Source of the DNA: Promethearchaeota archaeon
GTDB taxonomy: Archaea; Asgardarchaeota; Lokiarchaeia; Sigynarchaeales; SOKP01
Direction of reading: 5' to 3'
DNA length: 12,570 bases
Assembly (NCBI GenBank): GCA_016839425.1
Contig: JAEOUI010000127.1
Location: 1 to 12,570, forward strand
A program made the translations under genes and the position numbers. Under the pieces are notes generated by a model that was not told the DNA's origin, ran no database searches, and saw nothing but the letters and a program-made list of their open reading frames with translations. Positions 1-6,936 of the stretch are shown here, in pieces (the first letter of the stretch is position 1; the number at the start of each line of letters is the position of its first letter).

Positions 1-2
1 CG

Positions 3-425
3 ATCGTGGGTGCTTTAATGCTTGCAAATTTTCAATACAAATTTTCCTGGAAGAAAATCGGAATTATAGGCGCCCTAAGTTCCTTTAATAAAGGTATTTC
101 TGGAGGTGGTTTCGGACCATTAGTAACCGCTGGACAGGTGGTCTCGGGAAGAGACACAAAAAACGCTATTGCCACAGCTTTGGCTTGCGAATTTCCCATA
201 TGTATTGCTGGTTTGATTACATACATTGCATTCAAACCAATTACAGAAACTTCCTTATTATTATGTCTTTTATTAACGATTGGTTCGATTCCAGCTTCGA
301 TAATCGGAGCTTTTTCTGTTACCAGAATGAAAGACGAGAGAAATTTCAAGATTTTAACGGGAATTTTTGTTGTATTTTTAGGAATATTCGTATTGCTAAA
401 AACTTACAAAATTATTTTTCCCTAA
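3..425 (+). CDS. TauE/SafE-family membrane exporter, C-terminal part (5' end outside window)
   Basis: This is the C-terminal half of a TauE/SafE-type integral membrane protein, a family proposed to move sulfite, sulfonates or other organic anions across the membrane. The reading frame is open back to the window edge and the first possible start (GTG at 6) lies inside a hydrophobic helix, so the gene begins upstream. About 140 residues are visible against about 250-300 for the family. The glycine-rich signature GISGGGFGPLVTAGQ, followed by SGRDTKNAIATALACEFP, is the hallmark that starts the second half-repeat of the family. Three further hydrophobic segments follow and the protein ends in a short hydrophobic tail. 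A T-run directly follows the stop codon. The substrate cannot be read from the sequence. The family call is based on remembered motif resemblance. Confidence 0.8.
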   Translation: MVGALMLANFQYKFSWKKIGIIGALSSFNKGISGGGFGPLVTAGQVVSGRDTKNAIATALACEFPICIAGLITYIAFKPITETSLLLCLLLTIGSIPASIIGAFSVTRMKDERNFKILTGIFVVFLGIFVLLKTYKIIFP

Positions 426-440
426 TTTTTTTAAATTTTA
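426..440 (+). terminator. T-rich stop after the exporter gene
   Basis: A run of seven T residues starts at the base after the stop codon (426-432) and is followed by AAATTTTA. Archaeal RNA polymerase commonly stops on such T-tracts without a hairpin, and none is visible here. The assignment rests on position and composition only. Confidence 0.4.
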
Positions 441-527
441 GACGTATTAATATTTTGTTTCGTACCCTCAATATTCATCCGTATTGGTACAAGTTATGAT
501 ATTACTTCATATACTTTTTCATAGGGA

Positions 528-854
528 TTGAACAGTTATGATGGCGAAATTTATTATGATACAATGAGTTTTTTATATCAAACGGTACCAGTTTTAATTG
601 TTCTCTCTGGAACTGTAGTACTCGTGGTGGCAACAATCTTGTTCATTACTAAGGAGTCGAATTCCATCTCCTACATGTGCGTGATTGGAGGTTGCTTGAT
701 GGTTATTGGAGAAATACTTTGGCTCACCTTACTTTTGGTCTATGATGCAATAGAATCCTCAGGAGTTTATATATCAATAGGATTCTCTAGTATTATAATT
801 CCTCTGATTTGTTTCATACCCATTCTAATCGGAATTTACTTGTTTAAACAATAG
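528..854 (+). CDS. small four-helix membrane protein, function unknown
   Basis: I do not recognise this 108-residue protein. It contains four clearly hydrophobic segments, at about residues 18-40, 47-63, 64-72 extending through the TLLLVYDA stretch, and 78-106, with few charged residues between them. It is therefore expected to sit in the membrane with short loops. The start is uncertain. TTG at 528 has a weak AGGGA just upstream, whereas the in-frame ATG at 564 gives a 96-residue product starting directly before the first helix but has no visible ribosome site. No cysteine or histidine motif suggests a cofactor. It stands between the exporter and the convergent hydrogenase operon, and nothing shows that it works with either. 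Confidence 0.55.
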   Translation: MNSYDGEIYYDTMSFLYQTVPVLIVLSGTVVLVVATILFITKESNSISYMCVIGGCLMVIGEILWLTLLLVYDAIESSGVYISIGFSSIIIPLICFIPILIGIYLFKQ

Positions 855-868
855 TACAAATTCCACTC

Positions 869-880
869 TTTTTTTATTTT
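869..880 (+). terminator. T-run between convergent genes
   Basis: CTTTTTTTATTTT lies 15 bases after the stop of the small membrane protein and just before the 3' end of the convergent minus-strand operon. It fits an archaeal T-tract terminator for the plus-strand gene. No stable hairpin precedes it. Confidence 0.45.
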
Positions 881-894
881 AAACAGGATTAGTG

Positions 895-1929
895 TTATTT
901 AGATTTAATTCTTTGCTGAAATATAGCCTTACGATCTTTATCCAACAAGCAAAAAATATATTCTTGATTCACGGTCGATTTAGGAACGCTAAATACCAGT
1001 TCTTCTTCGGGTAACCACTCTTCGATCATATCGAAAAGGATGGTTTGTTCGAAAAATTCCGTTAGGGATGTAATTTTCACTTGAAGGGCGTGGTAATGAT
1101 CTTTGGTGTTATTTTTCGTTATGATTTCTAATTCTTGCGTTTCTTCAACGAGAACTTTATCCGTGATGCTAAAATTGTTTTTTTGAATAGGGTTGGTTAT
1201 TGATTTTAATTTATTTTCGAAGAGTTTCATGCTCGAAAATCCCACCTTATCGCCTTTTTTGGCTATATGTTCGATAGGCACCCCCCGCAAGGAAAGATAC
1301 GAAATAGCTTTTTGGATTTTTAAAGTAGAAGTATCCGTTTTTTGGATTACTGATTTGAAATATTGAGAACACGAGTTTTTAATGAGAGCACCCATTCTTT
1401 TCTTTATCCTTTGTCCTTCCTCGAGCAATTGCTTTGTTGGAGGTGTTTTTATTAAATCTAAACTAGCAATATTTGCTTCGATCAAGCGAGTGAAGTGGTG
1501 TTTAAAATGCTTGATCATTTTTTCCGTCGTGCCTTTTACCAACGCAGCCCCAAAGATATCCATTTCTATAGGCAAAGCGAGAATGAGTACGATCGTCTCG
1601 TTGGGATTTTCCTCCGATCCTGCTCTCCTTTTCTCTCTATGCGATGGGACTAAAAACTTCTTTGCAAAATACATTTTCATACCGTATTCTAAATCAACGC
1701 GATCAAGCGCAGTTTTATCGCTTATATCTAAAAACCATATCGAATGAACCTTGAGAATGCGCATTGTCTCTTCGTCAGTATATCTTTCCTCGGGACTTTT
1801 TAGAAGCAAAATTTGACCTAACGACTCGTCGAAATAAAATAAAAACACTTCACATAATTGTTCTGGTTCGATCTGTTCGTAATTAAAATCTACTTCCTTG
1901 TTTTTGAATTTGAATTCTCTTCCGCTCAT
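895..1929 (-). CDS. unrecognised 344-residue soluble protein, last gene of the hydrogenase operon
   Basis: I do not recognise a named family. The protein is soluble: there is no signal peptide, no membrane helix and no CxxC metal site. Residues about 25-150 look like an alternating alpha/beta domain: a strand pair CEVFLFYFDESLGQILLLK, then VHSIWFLDIS, a hydrophobic strand ETIVLILALPIEMDIFG and an amphipathic helix ending near 'FTRLIEANIA'. This layout resembles longin- or profilin-like regulatory folds, which is a weak structural guess. A helical linker (about 165-195) and a C-terminal strand-rich domain (about 240-344) follow. The ATG lies 23 bases after the hydrogenase large-subunit stop on the same strand, with only a poor ribosome site, so it is probably co-transcribed and perhaps translationally coupled. 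A role in hydrogenase assembly, sensing or trafficking is possible but unproven. Confidence 0.6.
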   Translation of the reverse strand: MSGREFKFKNKEVDFNYEQIEPEQLCEVFLFYFDESLGQILLLKSPEERYTDEETMRILKVHSIWFLDISDKTALDRVDLEYGMKMYFAKKFLVPSHREKRRAGSEENPNETIVLILALPIEMDIFGAALVKGTTEKMIKHFKHHFTRLIEANIASLDLIKTPPTKQLLEEGQRIKKRMGALIKNSCSQYFKSVIQKTDTSTLKIQKAISYLSLRGVPIEHIAKKGDKVGFSSMKLFENKLKSITNPIQKNNFSITDKVLVEETQELEIITKNNTKDHYHALQVKITSLTEFFEQTILFDMIEEWLPEEELVFSVPKSTVNQEYIFCLLDKDRKAIFQQRIKSK

Positions 1930-1952
1930 TTATATAGGTTCCAAAGTTGTTT

Positions 1953-3254
1953 TTAATGCGTGGCACACGAGATGCAAGGGTCAAAAGCTCTAATCATGGG
2001 TTGAACTTCTTTTTTAACTTGCGAAATATCCTTTGTTTCATAAAGGCTTCGAGCGTATTTTGTGATCATTTTATTGACGATAGGTAAGTTAAACTCTGTT
2101 GCAATGAAGAATTTAGCGTCCTCAACGATATTCCTTTCGTTGATCTTATAATAATGCAAGAGGGACCCTCTTGGAGCCTCCACGGCAGAGATTGATTCGG
2201 TATTTTTGATGGAACGAATGTCAGGTAAGGGTAAGCTCGATTCCAACCTTAATCCTTCAAGATGTTGATTAATTTCCTTCATTTCAGAATACATCTCAAT
2301 TAAACGCAAGTAATTCGAATATAAAAGGTTTTTGTTCCATTCTTTTCCAAAAAGGTCAAGATAGCTATTACATTCTTCAATGCCGTAATTTTCTATTATA
2401 TTCTTTCGGGCTATTGGCCCTACTAGAATAGTTGCTTTCGGTTCGTTGAGAAAGTTTATTCCCCTTAAACCTGTATCTTTTTCAAAATATTGGAGAAAGT
2501 TCTCAGTAGAAAATTCGTCGTATTTCGAACGACTCTCCTTTAATGTCATCGTACCCTCATATCTATTGTAGATCTTGTTTTTACTTAAACTTAGATATTT
2601 AACTTTAGGGATAGAGAAAGATGCTGGGGGATCTATATTCGAAAATTGTTTTACGAAAAAATCAATAATTTCTTTAAGACCATTAATCCCTTTTGATAGA
2701 AGATTTTGAAAATTCCTTGAAAATTGAGATGTTGGTTTAAATATTATTCCTCCTGGTAAGATATTAACCAAATGCACGGATTTACTTCCTAGCATCTTAT
2801 TTATATCGTCTCCTATCTTGATAAGTTCGAATACATTTTTAGTAAGATTGTTGTCAAACGCTAATAATTGAGTTAAATCTAAATTTTTATTTGATATATT
2901 AAATAATTTCAATAGGTCAGGAAATGAGTGGAAGAAAAAATGAGTTGTGTGGGACTTAAGCATTTCTGCCGTCATTAATATTCGTCGAAGTACTATTGCT
3001 TGTTGAGTAGGCTTGATATTATACATATTTTCGATAACCTTACAACTCACGATTGATTGAGAGGCGTGACAAAGCCCACATATTCTCGAGACAATACGAG
3101 GTACATCCAAAATTTTCTTTCCTTTCAGCATTGCCTCGAATCCTCTATATATTGGAAGTTTAAATTCTGCTTGGATTAGTTGATCTTCCCTTGTATAAAC
3201 GCTTAATTCCCCATGTCCTTCAATTCTCGTACATAATTCTACAGTTTTAATCAC
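1953..3254 (-). CDS. mvhA: F420-non-reducing [NiFe] hydrogenase large subunit (MvhA/VhuA-like)
   Basis: This is the catalytic subunit of a cytoplasmic [NiFe] hydrogenase that would exchange electrons between H2 and the neighbouring small subunit and HdrA. The N-terminal RIEGHGEL motif (Glu12) is present. The first metal-binding motif is RICGLCHASQ (Cys59, Cys62), the family block SHTTHFFFHSFPDLL is at about 101-115, EAPRGSLLHYY is at 359-369, and the second metal-binding motif DPCISCATH (Cys427, Cys430, His433) is the very end of the protein. All four Ni-Fe cysteine ligands are therefore present. Two features are odd: the His usually found four residues after Cys62 is Gln66, and no cleavable C-terminal tail follows His433. 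The length of 433 is slightly short for the family. The GTG start at 3254 has GGAGG seven bases upstream inside the end of the small-subunit gene, and the two genes are separated by one base. Confidence 0.9.
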   Translation of the reverse strand: MIKTVELCTRIEGHGELSVYTREDQLIQAEFKLPIYRGFEAMLKGKKILDVPRIVSRICGLCHASQSIVSCKVIENMYNIKPTQQAIVLRRILMTAEMLKSHTTHFFFHSFPDLLKLFNISNKNLDLTQLLAFDNNLTKNVFELIKIGDDINKMLGSKSVHLVNILPGGIIFKPTSQFSRNFQNLLSKGINGLKEIIDFFVKQFSNIDPPASFSIPKVKYLSLSKNKIYNRYEGTMTLKESRSKYDEFSTENFLQYFEKDTGLRGINFLNEPKATILVGPIARKNIIENYGIEECNSYLDLFGKEWNKNLLYSNYLRLIEMYSEMKEINQHLEGLRLESSLPLPDIRSIKNTESISAVEAPRGSLLHYYKINERNIVEDAKFFIATEFNLPIVNKMITKYARSLYETKDISQVKKEVQPMIRAFDPCISCATH

Positions 3255-3255
3255 A

Positions 3256-4017
3256 TCAAGACCTCCATAAGTTTGGTTTAGAAAATCGATAGTATAACCC
3301 CTTATACTTCTTTAAATCTTTAGAAACATTTGCAAGACTTAAGAAATTAATTATATTTGATGTAATGTCTTTAGAAACAGGCCCCATACAGCCTTCGCAC
3401 GGTATTCCGGCCTTTATGCATTCGTAATCGCAACCCTGTCTCGTGATTGGTCCGAGGCATAATACACCTTTTTTCAAAAAACAGGTTTCTCCTTCTTCAT
3501 ACAATTCCTTGTTATCGGGTATTAATTTATTGATCGTGGTTTCCTTACTCAGAATAAAATCTGCCTTATTTGGACAATCATCACATAAATTTTTTTTAGG
3601 AAGTTCTATTTCTTTTCTTTCAAGAAGTTTAATCAAGCAATTTCCAAATAATTTATTAGGTGGAGGACAACCAGGGATTATTCCATTTATCTCTATTACA
3701 TCTTGTATGGGAATAGCGAACTTTTCCTTAGATAAACTTAAAATACCTCCATAAGCTGCACATGTTCCTAAAGCAATTACCTTTTTTGAGCTTTTTCGAA
3801 TTTTTTTTAAAAATTCTATCTGTAAATCGGTTGAGACGCATCCTTCAATTAAAGCAATGTCATAATCTTGGTTCTCAATAAATTCATTATCTTCAAGGAA
3901 AGGAAAATAACATAATTCCGTCTTTTCCAAAAATTGAGAGAAGAAATCGAGCGAAATCAAAGACGAAAGGCATCCACTACAAGAGGTTAAAGAAACAATG
4001 AGAAATTTAAGCTTCAT
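3256..4017 (-). CDS. mvhG: F420-non-reducing hydrogenase small subunit, FeS protein (MvhG/VhuG-like)
   Basis: This small subunit relays electrons between the [NiFe] site and the HdrA/MvhD protein. Counting from ATG 4017, the proximal [4Fe-4S] ligands are CSGC (Cys13, Cys16), GTCAAYGG (Cys86) and PGCPPP (Cys117). A further cysteine-rich tail holds CDDC (145, 148), Cys187, then Cys196, Cys200, Cys207 and Cys210 in LGPITRQGCDYECIKAGIPC and EGCMGP, enough for two more clusters as in MvhG. There is no Tat signal, which fits a cytoplasmic group 3 enzyme. I prefer ATG 4017 over GTG 4023: a GGTGG site lies nine bases before the ATG but only three before the GTG. The gene overlaps the end of hdrA by 11 bases and its 3' end carries the ribosome site of the large subunit, so translation is tightly coupled. 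Confidence 0.9.
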   Translation of the reverse strand: MKLKFLIVSLTSCSGCLSSLISLDFFSQFLEKTELCYFPFLEDNEFIENQDYDIALIEGCVSTDLQIEFLKKIRKSSKKVIALGTCAAYGGILSLSKEKFAIPIQDVIEINGIIPGCPPPNKLFGNCLIKLLERKEIELPKKNLCDDCPNKADFILSKETTINKLIPDNKELYEEGETCFLKKGVLCLGPITRQGCDYECIKAGIPCEGCMGPVSKDITSNIINFLSLANVSKDLKKYKGLYYRFSKPNLWRS

Positions 4018-6556
4018 ATTCACTTTCCACCTTTAATATGTTATAAAATTTATTACATATGTCTGAAAATTTGTTTCCTTCAACGGCGTTTAAATTTTTC
4101 AATATTATCTTGCGACCTAATCTTGGACCTAAGACTTTTTTTAGAAGGTGTATCTTGTTTTGCACTTTTTGAGTTCCGTCAATATATCTGCAAGCGTCTT
4201 TTCTACATCCAACAATCAACACGCCATCAAATCCATATTCTAAAGCTTTTAATATGAAATTCGCGTCGACTCTACCCGTGCAAGGGACTCGAACAATGAA
4301 TACACTTGGACGATAATTCAATTTTTTTAAGCCTGCATCATCTGCAGCCGCGTAGCCACATGAACGACAGCAAAAAGCAAGAATTTTTGGCTTTTTATTG
4401 AATTTAGACAAGACTTCGATAGTTTTTAGGATTTTATCCGTTGTATCTATATTCATATCAATTGCGTTGGTTGGGCAAACACTAACACAAGTCCCACATC
4501 CCTTGCATTTGAATTTGTCAATTGAAATCTTATCGTTTTCGATTAATAGTGCGTTATAAGGACATGCTTGAACACAAAGCGTGCATAAACCACAGGCATT
4601 CTCGTTTATCTCAATTCCCGTGAATTCCGCTAGGATGTAATCGTTTGAAAAAAGAGAAATTATGTTGAGAGCTACTTTATGTGCAGAATTTACTGTCTTA
4701 TAGTAATTGAGCGGTCCAAGAATAGCACCAGCACCATAAATTCCAGAAGCCAGCGTTTCTTCACTCATAAATCCCGTGTCGTTTAAAGTAAAATCCATTG
4801 TTTTTCTCAACAGTTTTAAGTCCTTATTTGGAATTAAATTTTGATTTAAGACTATTAAATCGCTCTCGTATTCAATAGAATCTGAAATAATAATGTTTTG
4901 ATCGTTTTTTCTAGCAATTTTTATATCTTCAACATAATGAAATCTCGGGTCAGTTGATTTAAATACGGGTGAGTCGTCTTTTATCAAAGATTTCGTCTTG
5001 CAAAATACATTTACAACACATTTAGGATTTTTTACTTTAATACAACCAATATATTTTTGAACGACATTATTTATGAGTTCTTGTTGGTCTCGCGTAGATC
5101 CCATATTTTGAATAATAGAAATAGCATTTGGGGGTTTCAAATCAGTCAATTTAAGGATTTTCCCCTCAGTGATTCCATCTGAAGAAAGCATTCGTTCGAA
5201 TTCTGCAGAAGATATGATATCAGTTTTAGGATCATAGCTATATTCCTCCAAATCATTGAATATATCCGCACCAATAGCTACTACTTTTGCGCCAACCTTG
5301 ATCTGAATATTTTCACTTTTTTCATTAAGATTTATTGCTTTATTCATACACGCTCGCTCACAAATCCTGCAATTTAAGCAATTATTAAGATCTTCTTCCT
5401 CAATAAGCGGAGCATATGGATAGCAATTTTGAAATGGAAAATATATGACCTTTCTATTCGTTAAATTAAACTCGTATTGATTTGGTTCCCCTACACCACA
5501 CACATCAATACATTGCTTGCATCCCGTACACTTTTTTTCGTCGACAAACCGAGGTTTTTTAACTAAATTTAATGTAAAATTTCCTACTTCTCCAGATACT
5601 CCTTCTATTTCCGTGTTAGTAAGAATTTGAATGTTTTTTTCTTTTACAATTTCTCCTACAAGTTCCGAAATGAAGCAAATCGAGCAATCTCCTATTCCGT
5701 GAACTTTATGCCACCTAGCAACTTTTCCTCCCAAGGTTGGACTTTTTTCAATAAGATACACCTTGATGCCTGATCTTGCTAAATCTAACGCAACAGTCAT
5801 ACCTGCAATTCCCCCACCTAATATTGCACAAGATTTTTCAATTTCTACACGTTTAATTTTTACTTCTTTTTGGAGCAATATTCTCTCTATTGCTGCTTCA
5901 ATTAATAATTGCGCTTTTTGCAATACAATGAAAGGATCTTCTTTACGTTCATTTGATGTGTGATGCACCCAGCAACATTGCTCTCGAATATTAGCAATTT
6001 CAATATTTGCGTGATCCACGATTCCATCAAAAATTCGTTCAAAAATATGTTGATGCGTTTTAGGAGAACAAGCGGCGATTACAATCTTATTAATAAAATT
6101 TTCTTTTACCCAGTTTGTTATTCTTTCTAAATTCTTTTCTTGACATAAGTTTTCAAATATTTTAACAGAAACAACACTTCTCAACTTAGTAATGTGCTTT
6201 TCTAACGATATAATATCTATAACATTGGAAATTTCTGTATTACAATTACAAATAATAACTCCAACGCGATTAATTTCGCTTCCTTTAGAATTAAGATAAT
6301 CAACTTCCTCGCCAGATAAAATTCGCTTGTTAATGTTTAAAATTTTTAATATTCGCTTACCATCTTCCGTAAGAAAATAATATTTTTTGTTTTTATTAAT
6401 CAGGGAACCAAGCTTTCTCAAATGAAAGTTTAATTGACCTGTTTGATCTAATCCCAACTTATCCATTAAATCAGTATATAAAACATATCCTTCTTTTTCA
6501 AGAAGTAATAAAATTTTTCTCCTGAATTCGTGAGATAAAACGGAATAGATATCCAA
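4007..6556 (-). CDS. hdrA: fusion: winged-helix DNA-binding domain + HdrA + MvhD-like domain
   Basis: An 849-residue flavin/FeS electron-transfer protein of the HdrA family with additions at both ends. Residues 1-75 form an ArsR-like winged helix (LSHEFRRKILLLL, TDLMDKLGLDQTGQLNFHLRKL, wing ending YYFLTEDGKRIL). Residues 97-200 are the HdrA N-terminal Cys domain (ICNCN, Cys138, Cys163, Cys194, Cys195). The FAD site GGGIAG is at 247-252, with DCSICF at 290-295. [4Fe-4S] motifs start at Cys343 and Cys393. Two more ferredoxin motifs start at Cys655 and Cys684, and an MvhD-like delta domain (FCCRSC, VPCTGR, VGCRKDACR) occupies 728-825. The TTG start at 6556 has AAGGA six bases upstream and an in-frame TGA just before it. 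No ATG, GTG or TTG separates the winged helix from HdrA, so the fusion must be translated as one. HdrB and HdrC are absent here. Confidence 0.9.
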   Translation of the reverse strand: MDIYSVLSHEFRRKILLLLEKEGYVLYTDLMDKLGLDQTGQLNFHLRKLGSLINKNKKYYFLTEDGKRILKILNINKRILSGEEVDYLNSKGSEINRVGVIICNCNTEISNVIDIISLEKHITKLRSVVSVKIFENLCQEKNLERITNWVKENFINKIVIAACSPKTHQHIFERIFDGIVDHANIEIANIREQCCWVHHTSNERKEDPFIVLQKAQLLIEAAIERILLQKEVKIKRVEIEKSCAILGGGIAGMTVALDLARSGIKVYLIEKSPTLGGKVARWHKVHGIGDCSICFISELVGEIVKEKNIQILTNTEIEGVSGEVGNFTLNLVKKPRFVDEKKCTGCKQCIDVCGVGEPNQYEFNLTNRKVIYFPFQNCYPYAPLIEEEDLNNCLNCRICERACMNKAINLNEKSENIQIKVGAKVVAIGADIFNDLEEYSYDPKTDIISSAEFERMLSSDGITEGKILKLTDLKPPNAISIIQNMGSTRDQQELINNVVQKYIGCIKVKNPKCVVNVFCKTKSLIKDDSPVFKSTDPRFHYVEDIKIARKNDQNIIISDSIEYESDLIVLNQNLIPNKDLKLLRKTMDFTLNDTGFMSEETLASGIYGAGAILGPLNYYKTVNSAHKVALNIISLFSNDYILAEFTGIEINENACGLCTLCVQACPYNALLIENDKISIDKFKCKGCGTCVSVCPTNAIDMNIDTTDKILKTIEVLSKFNKKPKILAFCCRSCGYAAADDAGLKKLNYRPSVFIVRVPCTGRVDANFILKALEYGFDGVLIVGCRKDACRYIDGTQKVQNKIHLLKKVLGPRLGRKIILKNLNAVEGNKFSDICNKFYNILKVESEYEA

Positions 6557-6608
6557 TATTCATCCTTAAAATTATGATTTTTATTTGATTATTAAAAATT
6601 AAAGATTC

Positions 6609-6622
6609 AAATTTATAAATTT
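6609..6622 (-). promoter_or_regulatory. TATA-like promoter element and 14-bp perfect palindrome upstream of the hdrA operon
   Basis: AAATTTATAAATTT is a perfect 14-bp palindrome whose centre reads as an archaeal TATA box on either strand. It lies about 53 bases before the TTG start of the hydrogenase operon, so transcription would begin near 6585-6590 and leave a leader of roughly 30 bases containing the AAGGA site. Because the first gene begins with a winged-helix domain, a regulator binding this palindrome would block TBP. That autoregulation is a guess from position. Confidence 0.45.
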
Positions 6623-6852
6623 CTAAAAGATCATGTTTATATGCAACGAATCCTATTCATTAATATTGATATATGCTGAATAATATTTAAGTGTTCCGCG
6701 TTGTTCCGAATGATCTTCGTTCTATAAATATAGGATGTGAAGTTCATTCTGTATGGAATAGAATGGTGAAAGACATGATTATACAAAATAAAGTTACTAA
6801 AATTGTTATTTTGAAAATTTTTCTTGTCAAAGCCATTCAAAATTTTGTTATC

Positions 6853-6867
6853 AAATTTTTTAAATTT
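6853..6867 (+). promoter_or_regulatory. candidate promoter of the C1-dehydrogenase operon
   Basis: AAATTTTTTAAATTT resembles an archaeal BRE/TATA element. It would place the start of transcription near 6888-6895 and give a leader of about 45 bases that begins at the inverted repeat 6896-6914 and includes GGAGG at 6920. A stronger-looking TATAAATA at 6723-6730 is an alternative that would give a leader of about 185 bases. Confidence 0.35.
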
Positions 6868-6895
6868 CGAGGAAAGCAATTGTCACTTAGGAACA

Positions 6896-6914
6896 CGATT
6901 CTTAATTAGAATCG
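6896..6914. promoter_or_regulatory. inverted repeat with 7-bp arms just upstream of the 204-residue gene
   Basis: CGATTCT and AGAATCG are perfect arms around the 5-base loop TAATT. The element ends five bases before the GGAGG ribosome site. It could be an operator bound by a dimeric regulator or a small hairpin at the 5' end of the transcript. The hairpin would be weak, being mostly A-T pairs, so an operator is the better guess. Confidence 0.4.
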
Positions 6915-6936
6915 AATATGGAGGTGTTTAATAAAA

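Larger units (their letters stand above)
6557..6936. other. 380-bp divergent intergenic region
   Basis: This is the shared upstream region of the hydrogenase operon (minus strand) and the C1-dehydrogenase operon (plus strand). It holds the palindromic TATA element at 6609-6622, a tandem GTTCCG pair at 6693-6698 and 6703-6708, a TATAAATA at 6723-6730, a T/A-rich promoter-like element at 6853-6867 and an inverted repeat at 6896-6914. Short open frames in it (6691-6909 plus, 6637-6879 minus) lack ribosome sites and protein-like composition, and I do not regard them as genes. No tRNA or other structured RNA is recognisable. Confidence 0.6.

Noticed and set aside
1953..3254. Selenocysteine at the hydrogenase active site
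   Set aside because: The DPCISCATH motif uses TGC and TGT cysteine codons; no in-frame TGA is present.
6270..6330. The winged helix and HdrA being two separate genes merged by mis-annotation
   Set aside because: The frame is continuous and there is no in-frame ATG, GTG or TTG near the domain border, although an AAGGAAG word occurs there.
6637..6879. An 80-codon minus-strand open frame upstream of hdrA
   Set aside because: No ribosome site, Asn/Phe/Ile-rich composition typical of random AT-rich sequence, and it overlaps the other weak frame on the opposite strand.
6691..6909. A 72-codon plus-strand open frame in the divergent intergenic region
   Set aside because: It begins with GTG, has no ribosome site, its composition is that of translated AT-rich DNA, and it runs across the candidate promoter and inverted repeat of the C1 operon.
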